Source: Okapia johnstoni
Taxonomy: Eukaryota > Chordata > Mammalia > Artiodactyla > Giraffidae
Direction of reading: 5' to 3'
DNA length: 64,000 bases
Assembly (NCBI GenBank): GCA_024291935.2
Contig: CM044307.1
Coordinates: forward strand, 99,019,461 to 99,083,460
This document shows, piece after piece, positions 10,331 to 22,039 of the stretch (positions within the stretch are counted from its first letter, which is position 1; the number at the start of each line of letters is the position of its first letter). The position numbers and the translations under genes were made by a program. The notes below the pieces were generated by a model. It was not told the origin of the DNA, did not search any database, and saw only the letters and a list, made by a program, of their open reading frames with translations.

Positions 10331-12075
10331 GGAAATCTTTCCAATTAACTTTATCTATATTTTTCATGTGAGTCTGGGTTTTGACCTATTCTTTGTCCTT
10401 ATGCTTCTGAGAGCTCTAGTCTCAGAAGTCATTCTTTATACATGTAACCTTTCCTGACTTCATTCATGAAAAACTTGTTTGAATGGGGACAGGACCTTAA
10501 AAAGTACAAAAGAGCTTTTGATCAGACTCATAGCTCTGCTTTGATATCCTGATACCCACCAGTGCACTTCTGGTGGCCACCTTCCTTGAGCTTCTAAGGA
10601 GCTAGAATTAGGGAGACAGGTTATTGTTGATTAGGGTGGGAAGTAGTTGAGTTGCCACTGGAGTCATGTTGTCTAAATTAAGTCTCTAACATATGCTGTC
10701 TGTGATCTCCTTGAGAGCTTAATTTATCCAAATTCCTGTCTGTAATAAAGACAAAGTTGCAGAATCTTCATTAAATTGTTAGGGATGAAGAAAAACCCAC
10801 AAATCGTCCTTAGTACAAAGTCTTTCATAATGTAAGTGTTCAGTAAATTATCATTGTCATCACAATTAGATTTTTATCAGTAAAATTATTAACCTGATGA
10901 TTAATAACCTAATAATCATAGGGTATGATCTCATATGGGAGATAGTTGAAATTGTGAGAGCTATGAAGAGAGAATCCTGGGAAAATAAAAGAGAAGAGAG
11001 ATCATGAGATGAATTATGTATGTATGTATTAGAAAAATTTGTTGAGTTCTTCCTATATGTAAAGCAACATTCTAGGCACTATGTGTTCAGTGGTGAACAT
11101 ATAGACAGTGTACCAGCCCATGTATTATTCACATGTTAGTTTTTTAATGTTTTTATGTGTTCATTTATTCAATAAATGAATAGTAATATATGTACGTATA
11201 TATGTGTGTGTATATACATTCTTAGATAATAAGCAGGTTTTGGAGGCATTTTTTTAAGAAAACTGAGTTCCGCTTATAGTAGTAATATATTTTACCAGCA
11301 TACCCATACTCAGGAGCTATATTAGGTAACTAACTTCTATAGCGGAGAGATTTCAAAATCTCAGCAACTTAACACAAAGAATTTAATTTCTCCTTCACGT
11401 AAAACCCTTCCTGGTATTTCTGATCATCAGTCGGGGAATGTGTATATAAGACAAGTCTTTCAGAGACTAGGATGATAGATAACATGGCTATTACCCAGCC
11501 AGACAGCCGATGTCACCCTGGGGGTTGATTTCAATAGGCAGATGACAAAGAGATAGAGAACCAAGGTGTAAGAATATTTCATATGTACGAGGCCTGGAAG
11601 TGGGGGTGTGACTTCTACCCACCTTCCCTCACCCAGAACTGCTGTGGCCGCATCTAATCGTCAGTGCAGCCAGGGACCATTGTTCAACTGTGTGCTCAGA
11701 AGGAAGAGGAAACTAGTTTGATAAGAGCTGACTAGTCTTTGTAGAGCTCACTAATGAGAAATTTTAAAAACACTATTATATCCCTTTTCCTTCTTGCCTG
11801 TTTCCTGACTCACTGGAAACCTGTTTCTCACTTCTGTTCTCCAGTTTTGTTTGCTATTGGTCTTTCAAAGGAGGTCTTGAACAGTCCTACAAATGAATCT
11901 GTATAAGTACGCGTTCGTGGTCTGCTTGTGTTATTATGACCACCCAAATCACCCATATTCAGTGACTAAAGTAGAAGATGAAGGGAAAAGAGGAAAAAGC
12001 TAAGTAAAAATAACACAAATCTTGTTTGAAAACTCCCTCTGATGAAGTTGACACATTCTCTTTCCCGTGGTGCAG
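10331..12075. other. Intron, mostly unassigned
   Basis: AT-rich intron. At about 11020-11125 there is a diverged stretch resembling a common ancient mammalian repeat (TTGTTGAGTTCTTCCTATAT and TTCTAGGCACTATGTGTTCA). A GT/TA-rich patch lies at 11190-11222. I see no exon or RNA gene here. Confidence 0.5.
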
Positions 12076-12261
12076 TACAGATGCTGGAATGCAACAAGTG
12101 ACTCAGAGTTCTGACCCTGAATGGAGAGTGAGTAGCCGTGGCCAGAGGCCGCGCCGCTGCTCTCGGCTCCCGGGGACTGGGGGGTTGTGGGGAGGACACC
12201 CAGGATGTGCCGTGTGTCCTCGTTGCTCATCTGTGAACGTGGTGTGCCCCTGTCGACATCA
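12076..12261 (+). other. Candidate NAV3 cassette exon (unproven)
   Basis: This stretch lies between the 8828-9211 and 20937-21056 exons. It has an acceptor (TTTCCCGTGGTGCAG, ending 12075) and a good donor (TCA/GTAAGA, at 12262). It is 186 bp long. Entered from the previous exon, it completes the split Gly, reads 61 codons without a stop and leaves 2 bases (CA), which the next exon completes with its first T; the NAV3 frame is preserved. It contains about ten CpGs in its last 120 bp, unlike the surrounding intron. The encoded insert starts TDAGMQQVTQSSDPEW and ends Cys-rich (CAVCPRC then CPC). A second donor inside it (AGA/GTGAGT at 12128) would give a 52-bp form that shifts the frame and stops at 21033-21035. 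I do not recall this peptide from known NAV3 forms; it could be chance. Confidence 0.3.
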
Positions 12262-12994
12262 GTAAGAAGTGGACCAATGAGTCAGCCTAAAATTAAGAGA
12301 TAAGAAGACATTCTCAGGGGAGTTTTAATTTGATATTTTCTTTAAGAAAAAGGGCATAGAAATGTCTGTGCTACAATTCATGAAAAAATACTGAATCACA
12401 AAGTTAACTGTCTGTCCCCAATTTTTAGAAGTATGTTTTAGTGATTAAATGGACAAAACAAAAAAGGCTCAAAAGGCATAACAGTGAATGAAGATGTTTA
12501 ATTTAGGATTTTCTCTTCCTGTAACTACAAGGTATGTCATGAAGTAAACGGAAATGGAGTTTCATTTTTTTCATGTGCTTCAGGTAGAACTGAGAAAATT
12601 AGTTAATCGGCATTCTGAGGATTCAAAATTTCTTGAAGCATGCAAAGGCTTATCTGTTTTTTCTCTTCTCAAAATTACTTTAAACACTTGGGGATATGAA
12701 TCTGCCAGTAACTAGCAATTAGTCAGAGGAAGGCCTCTTACTTATAATGAATATCTCTGGAAAATCTCCATGTAGGAAAAAAAAAAGGGGGGGAATACCC
12801 TAGAAAATTGGAGGGAAAATTGCATATTTTAACTGGGTAGAAACTGGAGTTATCTCCAGGTGTCACAGTGATAAATAGTTGGGTCAGGAATATAACCTAA
12901 AATTCTACTTTAAATGGCCCAAACACAAAATTATTTAATTCTGGGGAATGGCATTTTTGAAAGAGAGATGGATACTTGAATCCTGCTTCTCTCC
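12262..12994. other. Intron, no recognised element
   Basis: AT-rich intron between the CpG-rich candidate exon and a SINE. No exon or repeat recognised. Confidence 0.5.
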
Positions 12995-13118
12995 TGCATG
13001 CGTGCATGAGCACTCAGTCATGTCCAACTCTTGGTGACCCCATGGACTGTAGCCTACCAGGCTCCTCTGTCCATGGGGTTTCTCAGGCAAGAACACTGGA
13101 GTGGGTTGCCATTCCCTC
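12995..13118 (-). mobile_element. BovA-core SINE fragment
   Basis: Reverse-strand body of a Bov-tA SINE (ACTCAGTCATGTCCAACTC, GGACTGTAGCCTACCAGGC, GGCAAGAACACTGGAGTGGG) without the tRNA head. It is therefore 5'-truncated. Confidence 0.85.
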
Positions 13119-13329
13119 CTTTGATCCTCTCTCATTTCTCCTGTAGTCAACTTTGTGAGTGACTGAAGCATGTATAACATTGGAAAAGATAGGGTTACCT
13201 GAGTTGGATTAAAAGGATGTGCATGGTAAACTACTTATTCCTAATCACAATGCTTCTATTCACTTCATATTCAAGATATGAGAGTTATTTTTAGTGAATG
13301 TAGAAAGTCTAATGGACAAATAGCTGGTA

Positions 13330-13404
13330 ATGCTAGTCAGCATATACATAGCACTTATTATGTGCTAGATAATGCTCTATGCGTTGTACATATATTAACT
13401 CATT
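13330..13404 (+). mobile_element. MIR remnant, left part
   Basis: Contains the MIR-like ATAGCACTTATTATGTGCTA segment and TTAACTCATTTT. It continues at 14917-15010 after a BovB insertion. Confidence 0.65.
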
Positions 13405-14907
13405 TTGATGTTGTTCAGTAGCCTGATCATGTCTAACTCTTTGCAATCCCATGGACTGTAGCAGGCCAGGCCTCTCTGTCTCTCACCATCTCCTGAAGTT
13501 TGCCCAAGTTCATGTCCATTTCATCAGTGATGCCATCAGCCATCTCATCCTCTGACGCCCTCTTCTCCTTCTGTCCTCAGTCTTTCCCAGCATCAGGGAC
13601 TTTTCCAATGAGTCAGCTCTTCACATCAGATTACCAAAATACTGGAGCTTCAGCTTCAGCATCAATCCTTCCAGTGAATATTCAGGGTTGATCTCCTTTA
13701 ACATTGACTGGTTTGATCTCCTTGCTGTCCAAGGGACTTTCAGCAGTCTTCTCCAGCACCACAGTTCGAAGACATCAATTCTTTGGTGTTCTGCCAGTTC
13801 TTCAGCACTCAGCCTTCTTTACAGTCCAGGTCTCACAACCATATGTAACTACTGGGAAGACTAGCATTGACTATATAAACCTTTGTTGGCAGAGGAATAT
13901 CTCTGCTTTTCAACACACTGTCTAGGTTTGTTATAGCTTCCCTGCCTAGAAGCAAACATCTTCTGATTTCATGGCTGCAGTCACCATCCTCAGTGATTTC
14001 AGAGTCCAAGAAGAGGAAATCTGTCACTACTTCCACCTTTTCCCCTTCTATTTTCCATGAAGTAATGGGGCTGGATGCCATGATCTTAGCTTTTGTTTAA
14101 TATTTGGTCTTAAGCTGGCTCTTTCACTCTCCTCCTTCACCCTTATCAAGAAGCTCTTTAAATCCTCTTAACTTTCTGCTGTTAGAGTGGTATCACCCGC
14201 ATACCTGAGGTTGTTGATGTTTCTCCTGCCTATCTTGATTCTAGCTTGTGAACTGATCCAGCCTGGCATTTCTCATGATGTGCTCAGCATATAGGTTAAC
14301 AAACAGGGTGACAGCAGACAGCCCTGCCATACTCTTTCTCAATCTTGAACCAATCAGTTGTTCCATACAGGCTTCTAACTGCTGCTTCTTGACCCACATA
14401 CTGGTTTCTCAGGAGACAGGTAAGAAGGTCCAGTATTTCCATCTCTTTAAAAGCTTTTCACAGTTTATTATGATGCACACAGTCAAAGGCTTTGGCATAT
14501 TCTATGAAACAGAGGTAGATGTTTTTCTGGAACTCCCTACCTTTCATGACAATCCAGCAGATGTTGGCAATTTGATCTCTGTTTCTTCTTCCTGTATTAA
14601 ACCCAGCTTGGACATCTGGAAGTTCTTGGTTCACATAATGCTGAGGGCTAGCCTGCAAGATTTTAAACATGATCTTACTAGCATAGGAGATGAGTGCACT
14701 TGTCTGATGGTTAGCACATTCTTTAGAATTATCCTTCTTGGGAATTAGGATGAGGATTAACCTTTTCCAGTCTTGTGGCCACTGCTCGGTCTTCCAGATT
14801 TGCTGACATATTGAATGTAGCACCTTGAGGGCATCATCCTTAAGAGTTCTGAATAGTTCTACTGGAATTCCGTCAGATCCATTAGCTTTATTAACAGCAG
14901 TGCTTCC
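13405..14907 (-). mobile_element. BovB 5'-truncated copy inserted into a MIR
   Basis: About 1.5 kb of reverse-strand BovB, from the 3' end at the left to the reverse transcriptase palm at the right (WKTEQWPQDWKR, PKKDNSKECANH, FIEYAKAFDCVHHNKL in translation). The catalytic box at 14192-14203 reads YAGD, so one active-site aspartate is lost. Frameshifts and stops break the rest. A 9-bp direct repeat TAACTCATT flanks it (13396-13404 and 14908-14916). Confidence 0.9.
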
Positions 14908-14916
14908 TAACTCATT

Positions 14917-15010
14917 AACTAATTTATACTCACCATAATGGTAAGAGGTAAGCATATCATTACTGTCTCTATTTTACAGATGAAACATCTGAGGCATGGA
15001 TAGATTAAGT
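14917..15010 (+). mobile_element. MIR remnant, right part
   Basis: TCTATTTTACAGATGAAACA and CTGAGGCATGG resume the MIR interrupted at 13404. The diverged MIR tail may extend to about 15160. Confidence 0.65.
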
Positions 15011-15657
15011 AGCTTTAGGTAGAACTCAGAAAGTTAATTCACTGGCATTCCAAAAAAAAATACAAAATTACTTGATGCATGCATTGCTGAATTTGAACTT
15101 GAAAACACTTTGCCTCCAGTCTGCACTCTTAATCATCTTGACATACTGACCCTGTTGTCTACAGGTCTCCTTGTCCACATTTCTCTCATAGAAGTTTATT
15201 CTTTTACAAACAAACATAAAAGAACCTCACAGCAATCATTCATTGTTAGTATAGTTTTCCTTAGCTAGCACCTTTGATCGAGGAGACAATCCTTAAAATT
15301 ATCTGTGCTCATAATCTTTGTTCTAGATGCTAAACTAGAGTATCCTTGGAAGTGAAACATGAACACAAATTTTAGATGCCCTGTGTTTTCATGTCATAAA
15401 AAATATCTAATTGTTATATTAAGTTTCTGATATGAAATATTGAATGTAAAAACAGTTCTAGGAAGATTGGTAGGGACATGGGTTTTGAATGTTTCCAAAT
15501 CTCCACAAAAAACAGACAAAACAACTAGATGGCAAAGCCATAAAAAAATGATCCTTGTTTACTTAAAAAAGCTGATACAAGGTATCATCTCAAACCCCAG
15601 GTATAAGTAGTGAGGGACAGTCAGTCAAGAGCCCAGGAATCAGAATGATACTGGCTT
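15011..15657. other. Intron, mostly unassigned
   Basis: AT-rich intron. The first 150 bases may be MIR tail. An A-rich segment near 15505-15600 could be an old L1 piece but is too diverged to call. Confidence 0.4.
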
Positions 15658-15862
15658 GGCTGTGTGCTCAGCTGAGTCCAGCTCTTTGCTGCCGGCGGAC
15701 TGTAGGAGCCCACCAGGCTTCTCTGTCCGTGGGATCTTCCAGGCAAGAACACTGGAGCAGCTTGTCATTTCTTACTCCAGGGGATCTTTCCGACTCAGGG
15801 ATTGAACCCACATCTCCTGTGTCTCCTGCATTGGCAGGCAGATTCTTTACCACTGATACCAT
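15658..15862 (-). mobile_element. Bov-tA-type SINE
   Basis: Reverse-strand SINE with body (GGAGCCCACCAGGCTTCTC, GGCAAGAACACTGGAGCAG) and reversed tRNA-Glu head (GGGATTGAACCCACATCTCC, GGCAGGCAGATTCTTTACCA). Confidence 0.88.
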
Positions 15863-16256
15863 CATCGATGTACAAAGGAACAGAGGGTAGTAGTGGGACA
15901 TCTGAGCACACTGAGAACAGAATAACCCCAAAAGAGCCAAGAAACACTGACTAGAATACACACAGGCCCCATCTGAAGTCAGCAACTGAAGCTGGAGGGG
16001 CATGACCGGGCAGGCAGAGTCAGGGCTGACGGTCATGTCTGGAGGGATGGAGCTTTCTTGCTCCCATGAGTTCATTCAACTCTCCAGCCACAGCTTCCTT
16101 CCCAGACAGGGCCCCACTCTGAGGGACAACTTCCAGGAGGAGAAACAAACTGAACAGGATGCAGCAATAAAAGTGATGATGGAGAAGGTCCAGATCAAAA
16201 TGAAGGGTGGGAACAGTCCAGAAATCTCAAAAAGCTAGTTGTCGCGTTTTAAAACA
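15863..16256. other. Unassigned, comparatively GC-rich intron
   Basis: About 390 bp, richer in GC than its neighbours, between a SINE and an old L1 3' region. It could be an upstream part of that L1 or unique DNA. I cannot assign it. A 78-codon open frame at 16002-16238 shows no recognisable domain. Confidence 0.35.
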
Positions 16257-17490
16257 CTACACAAGAACAATAGAGGCAGTTACTGTGTGAAGTTAGAAAG
16301 GTATCTAGATCCAGTTTCTTTTTATTCCAAATAATTGATTTCACATAAAAATAAGCAGACAAAAATGTCAAAATAAAAACCCCACATAAACCACAAACAT
16401 ATGTAACACATGCAACTAATAAAGGATGAATATCAATGAGAAAAGAAAAAACATAGAATCCGATAGAAAAATGAGCAAAAGTCATGAACAGACATTTCAC
16501 ATGCAAAACATAAATGGCCTTTAACAAAGTAAAAATATGATAAACCTGCTTGATAGTATGGAATTTATAAATTAAAGCTAACATGAAAATTCTTATTCAT
16601 AAGCAAGTAGAAGTTTTTTCTGAAAATCTTTTCAAAACTCTTGGGCACTGACTAGTAATGTTTGAATATGTGTATTTATCTATTATGACCCAATGATTCT
16701 CTTTCTAGATATAGAATTTAGACAAACACTTGATTGTGAACACAAAGAATTAATGTTTATATAAATGTTCATGGTAGAGTTTTTTGTAACATCAAAAAAA
16801 CTAAAAACAGCTTAAATATCTGTAGTAGTCAAAACAATAAGTAAACTATGTGTGTGTACTCAGTTGTGTCCAACTCTTTGTGACCCCATGGACTGCAACC
16901 TGCCAAGTTCCTTTGTCCGTGGAATTTTTCAGGCAATAATACTAGAGTAGGTTGCGATTTCCTACCCCAGGGGAACTTCTCAACCCAGGAATTGAACCCA
17001 TGACTCCTGAATCTCCTGCACTACAGGTGGATTCTTTTATCACCGTGCTTGCTACCTGGGAAGCCCTGTAGTGCTTTTGTAAAGTGAAGCTACACAACTC
17101 TAACATGCAAAACACAATGATATACATCAAGATAGATGATTTGCAAAAATTTAATTTTGAATGAAGGAAATAAGTCACAGAATATATATAATATGGTTCA
17201 ATTTATATAAAGTTCAAATTCATGAGATGCTAAGCAATGTATTTCTAGGAATATATGTCCATATGGTAAAATCATAAAGACAAGTAAAAGAATGCTTGGT
17301 ACAAAATCCAGGACAGTAGGTATCTCTGGAAGCGAGGTTTGGAAATGTAGGGTTAGGAAAAGCCTGTATGGTCATTGAAGAAACTGGAAATATTCTCTTT
17401 CTGAATTCAGGTTATGAGTACATGAAAATTGATATTATTTAATGTGTACTTCTATACTCTTGCAAAAATATGATATATTTAACTATGAAG
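16257..17490 (+). mobile_element. Old L1 3' region, split by a SINE
   Basis: Diverged mammalian L1: GAAAAATGAGCAAAAGTCAT and GAACAGACATTTCAC near 16470-16500 match the end of L1 ORF2. The 3' UTR-like sequence (TGTTCATGGTAGAGTTTTTT near 16765; a degraded segment with TTGAAGAAACTGG near 17375) follows. A SINE interrupts it at 16850-17067. No open frame remains. Confidence 0.65.
16850..17067 (-). mobile_element. Bov-tA-type SINE
   Basis: Reverse-strand copy with body (CTCAGTTGTGTCCAACTC, GACTGCAACCTGCCAAG) and tRNA-related head (GGAATTGAACCCATGACTCC, CTACCTGGGAAGCCC). It is inserted in the old L1. Confidence 0.88.
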
Positions 17491-20345
17491 CATAAAAAAT
17501 ATGGATTTGCTGTGAAGATAAAGTTGTACATATTTATGTTGACTGACAAAATGAGATAGAATCACATACAAAAATAAGATTTGTATACTTCTTCCTATTT
17601 TAGTGATTTCTAGACATAATTAGAACATAGTGATGCTGATTCACAGGTCTGAATAGACTATCCTATGATAGTTGAGAGTGCTGAGTGACAAGTAGAAAAT
17701 CACCTATCTAGATTGTTGACTAGGTGAATGGAGTGTTTGTCCTGTAACTATATTAGCATTCACAGAAAGAGCCTCACCTTTGTGGTGAAGGTAATATATG
17801 GTCAATTTATGCTCTCTGTGAGGTGCTTACAGGAAACACATGTTATCTGTACACAGGAAGCAGTTTAATATCTCATTCTAGTGCAGGGTGGAACAGTGTG
17901 GCCTGGACATATTAATTAGGAAAACACACACCTAAAGAAAATATGCCAAAGTAAGCAAAGTTTTTCTTCAACAAAAGGAAGAAAAGAGATAGCAGTGGGA
18001 CGGAAGAAGAATTAGAAATGCTTTTGGAGACTGTTGGCTTTTTATGTGAATCATCTAAGAGCTTACAGAATTTCAACATGGCTAAAGTTATCTTAAGACT
18101 GATATTTTTAGAGATTTTTCTTTTTATCAGTAAGCTTCACAAATTTCCTTTGCAACTTTTTGTTTATGCCAATCTTCCTTATGACTATCACCTGTTAAAC
18201 TCAGCTTGTGGTTTAGAAGTTTACGTATAACATTATAAGGAAGTCTTTTTAAAAATTTTACATTTTCTTTCAAAATGATTTCCTAACATTCATGGTTCCC
18301 AGATTGTAGCAAAGTTTTCTAGAGGAACTATGAAATTCATTTTTTTAGATTTTTAAATCCTTTAGAAAGACTGAAAAGAAGGAAGAATTTTCAAGAAAAA
18401 GGTTTAATCAGAAATTTGCTTTACCTGTGCTTTACCCTATATCTAATTTTTCAAATAGCAGACTCATGGTTCGACTATGAAAATGCCCTGCCAGCATTCC
18501 AGTGCAACATTGTCTGTAAACAGAGGAATTAGACCTGAATGATTTTTTAGGTACAATTAATACCTGATGTAAACCTATTTAATATTACCTGGAAAATCCA
18601 AGGGTCAATGCAAAATGAGTATCCTTTGAAATGCTTATTAAAAAGAATGCTTTTTTTTTTTCTTAATTCATTGAAATTTTCAAGCATTTTTTTTCTTTTG
18701 AAATTGAATTTTCAAAGCGTTCAACCTTTGTCTATAGAACTTACTCTTCTGTAAACATTGAATAATTGAAAGGTTGTGTTTCTAATAGAAGTGATCATCC
18801 ATCTTATTTCCGGTTTATGTGCATTGTCATTGTGGATAAAGTGCTGAGATCTGCTGTCCTTTCAAATTCAGTGAACAAACAATATATATTTATTGACCCC
18901 AAACTGTACACAAAACACTTGGCTGAACACTTTTAGATATTTACCAATGAATAAGAGAGACCAATGAGTTGTAAAACTTAACACATAGACATTGTTATTT
19001 CTTCCTCCTAAAGTTAAATTTAGGATCAATGATGTTGATTTTTTTTAATAAGTATCTCAGTTGTCCTTAGAGAAAATGTATACCAGTCTCAAACATTTAA
19101 GACAATTTCAAAAGGAGAGTGAATGAGAAAGCTATTTATCTCTAAACACTTTTACTTTATCAGGAATTCCATATATTTCACCTTAAGAAAAAAAGCAATT
19201 AAAAATATATAGAATTGGCTGAGAATGGTGTGGAAGTAAGAATAAACAATAAAACGTTGACAGCCCCAATATGGCAACTGAAAAATTAAAAAATACAAAG
19301 GACAAATATCCTTTACTCTTTGTCTCATTTAGTATCATTGTTATGGTACAGGAAATTAATGCTCATAATCATGAATTAGTTGTCCAAAAAAATTGTCATG
19401 TCTAAAACATTCCCTGTTTAAAAGAGTATGTCAATTTTCAGCATGTTTTAGAACCAAAATACTATTTTTCATTGTTTTAATTTTGATGGGATTAAATTAT
19501 TTGGTTATCAACAAAATTAACCATGTAGAGTACCTGACAAGGATAATACACTATGACTTGTTGTTTGTGTATAAAATTTACATATTTCCTTTTTAACATG
19601 TGGGAGAGACTTTGTGAATAACAAGTTGCTATTATAGGATTCTCATTTTTCCTTCAATTATGTAAAATCTATCTTCAGTAAATTTTTTTCTTCCCATTTT
19701 CATAGGCAGAAATTGAGATATAATTTAAGAAATTTGTTTACGATCCTTCAACTAAAATGGACAGAATTTATTAATCATGTGAGTGATTAGCAAATTTCAT
19801 AATCCTAGTTTTAACTATTTGAGCAATCTTTAATATGATCATGATTAATTTTTTGTTCTAAATAGTGAAATCAACTCAAATTTGTTTAAGCAAATTGAGG
19901 ATCTGATTATAAGCAAGCAAGGATTTGGCCTAGAACCCAAGAACTTGTGAAGCTGAAACCACATGACCAAAATGTGCTTTTTGTGCACCTGTTTCATTCT
20001 TTCCATTTTACTGATCAGTTTTCTCTGTGCCTCTTTGCATTTGGTGAAGATAAATATCCACAGCTCCTGGGTTTTCATTATCATAAACTTTTCACATAGA
20101 AAGACTGATGAGCTGTCTTAGTCCCATTTTTCAAGAAAGAAACATTTGATTAGCCCCACAGGGGTTAGGAGATTAACACTTGTTCTAATCCCCAATTGCC
20201 ATGGAAGCAACATGACTATGACGGTCTACCAGCCCTATTGATGGCGGTGGTCCTGTGATGGCAAAGAAATAGTAGTTCTTAGAGACAGGAAGTGAGTTAG
20301 GCAGTGTGGTCCTTCAGTTCAGACAGCTATGCATGGGTTAAGATG
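17491..20345. other. Intron, no recognised element
   Basis: 2.9 kb of AT-rich intron with T-rich and A-rich runs (for example 18650-18700). No exon, RNA gene or clear repeat was recognised. Around 18880-18960 there may be a decayed ancient repeat. Confidence 0.5.
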
Positions 20346-20349
20346 ATGG

Positions 20350-20540
20350 TTTCTGAAGCTGACTTTCTAGATTTATTCTCAATTCTCCTGTGACTTGGTT
20401 GAGTGACTTGGTGCAAATCCTTAAACATTTTGTGCTTATTTTCTTTATCACTGACATGGGGATAATAATGTTATTGCAAGTAAACCATTTAGAACAGTTC
20501 CTGGTGACATCTTAAACATTTAATACATCTTAGTTATTTT
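20350..20540 (+). mobile_element. MIR SINE remnant
   Basis: Diverged MIR features: GTGACTTGGTGCAAATCCTT, TTTCTTTATCACTGACATGG, GGGATAATAATGTTATTGCA. Non-coding. Confidence 0.65.
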
Positions 20541-20936
20541 ATAATAGTGGTCAATTGTGATGTACATTTTATTTGTCAGATAAATTAATCAAATTTTAAA
20601 ATGACTCCTGGGACCTTCAATTCTTCAAAAATGGTGTTTACAAGATGAAATGATCTTGCTTTTATTTTGCTAAGTCTCTTCAAAATATTGATAACAAGGA
20701 GAGAAAGAAGGAAGGTTTTATAATAGGCTAGTACTTGTTGCAGTAAGGAAGATTAACTTCCTAATAAACTTCAAGAGATTTTCTAATACTTCCTGGTAAG
20801 TAGGATATTTATATAGAAAAACTATAGTAGAGCGTATTTCATAATTACAATATTAAAATTTGTGAACACTCTTAAGTTAAATTATACAGCTGAGGTCATT
20901 CAATTCTCTGTTGATTAATTAGGATCTTACTTTCAG

Positions 20937-21056
20937 TTACATGACAGATGGAGGGCTCAACCTGTACACGAGAAGTCTGAACCGAGTACCAGACACAGCA
21001 AGTTCCAGGGACGTCATTCAGAGAGGGCTTCATGATGTGACCGTGGATGCAGACAG
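20937..21056 (+). CDS. NAV3: NAV3 internal exon (120 bp)
   Basis: Internal exon of neuron navigator 3: 1 base completing the Gly split from the exon ending at 9211, 39 whole codons and 2 bases (AG) of a following Ser. The peptide begins YMTDGGLNLYTRSLNR and ends with HDVTVDAD. The YMTDGG motif echoes YMSDGD in the previous exon, so the two exons carry a related short repeat. The acceptor is CTTACTTTCAG (ending 20936) and the donor is CAG/GTAATG at 21057. The length is a multiple of 3 with matching phases. In known Navigator proteins the following exon starts WDDSSSVSSG; I did not find it downstream, so the next intron extends past the window. Confidence 0.95.
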
Positions 21057-22039
21057 GTAATGCCATCAGCATGTTTGATGGTGAGAAGTGCAGAAAGCAG
21101 TTTCGCAAGTGAGATCCTAGGAGTTTTACAGTATAAACCAAAAGAGTTTTTATCCTTATTTTGGAACATTTTGAAAAATAAGGTGCTTTTGCTTATAAGA
21201 ATTTTCATTCTGTATACTAAAAGGAATTGTGTTGCTGGTGAGAATATTTAATAAATTTCAGGTTACATGGTGGCAAATTTTAATATCTACAAAAGCAAAA
21301 TTATAAATGGAGACTTTTGCTCCTTCCTTGAAAAGAACCCTGACTGGTAAATTCCTTTTGATTCATATGCTCTCAGTTCTACCTGGGGGCTAATGATATA
21401 AAGATTAAAACATAATTCTAATTATGTTGTAAGATGAGCTTGATGCTTTTCTTGAGGGGTTTCTTGAAAGCATACAACTAAATCTTGCTTTAGGCTAACC
21501 TCTTTCATATCTCAAATTGCTTAAAGGCTGGTGTGTTTTCATATACTAGTTATTATTTTGCTGGGAATTGTTTTGCCAATTTTATCAGAATTACTGCTGT
21601 TTGAAAATATTGTCTTTGTGAAATGTTGTTGTAAGACATACTCTGACCTGATTTTACCCCCTCTTCACTCAGAATGCTTGATTTCTTAAGCAGGGAGAGA
21701 TTGCCTATTTCTAGAACTACTGTATATCAATCCCTGGAGTAGTTCTTTAATTCACTATTTATGAAGGAGACAAAATGTTAAGACCTAATGTATCCACATT
21801 CTGAAATAAGAACTGTGTATAATTCGTTGTGCATTTTAATACAGCCAGCTCCTAAGGCTAGACGGTGCGTTCTGATATCAGTCTTCAGTTCCTGCTCGCT
21901 GAAATGCGGTTGATGTTTTAACTCTTGTTCGCCTAGACCCCATCCTGTGTATGTGCTAGTCTCCTAGGCTGTATATAACGTGTCTGTGTGAAGCATGTGG
22001 TTACAATAGGCTTATACAAAATTTTATTCACTCTGACCC
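21057..22039 (+). other. Start of the large downstream NAV3 intron
   Basis: The intron opens with GTAATG. About 1 kb of AT-rich sequence follows without a recognised repeat or exon. The intron runs to the window end, at least 42.9 kb. Confidence 0.6.

Noticed and set aside
16002..16238. 78-codon frame as an exon
   Set aside because: It has no matching splice sites and lies beside an old L1 region; the composition is not distinctive.
8053..21056. NAV2 instead of NAV3
   Set aside because: The first exon fits both, but the later segments (TWRLGQACPRLQ, HTDPSRFMYTTP, LNLYTRSLNR) agree with NAV3 and not with NAV2 as I recall it.
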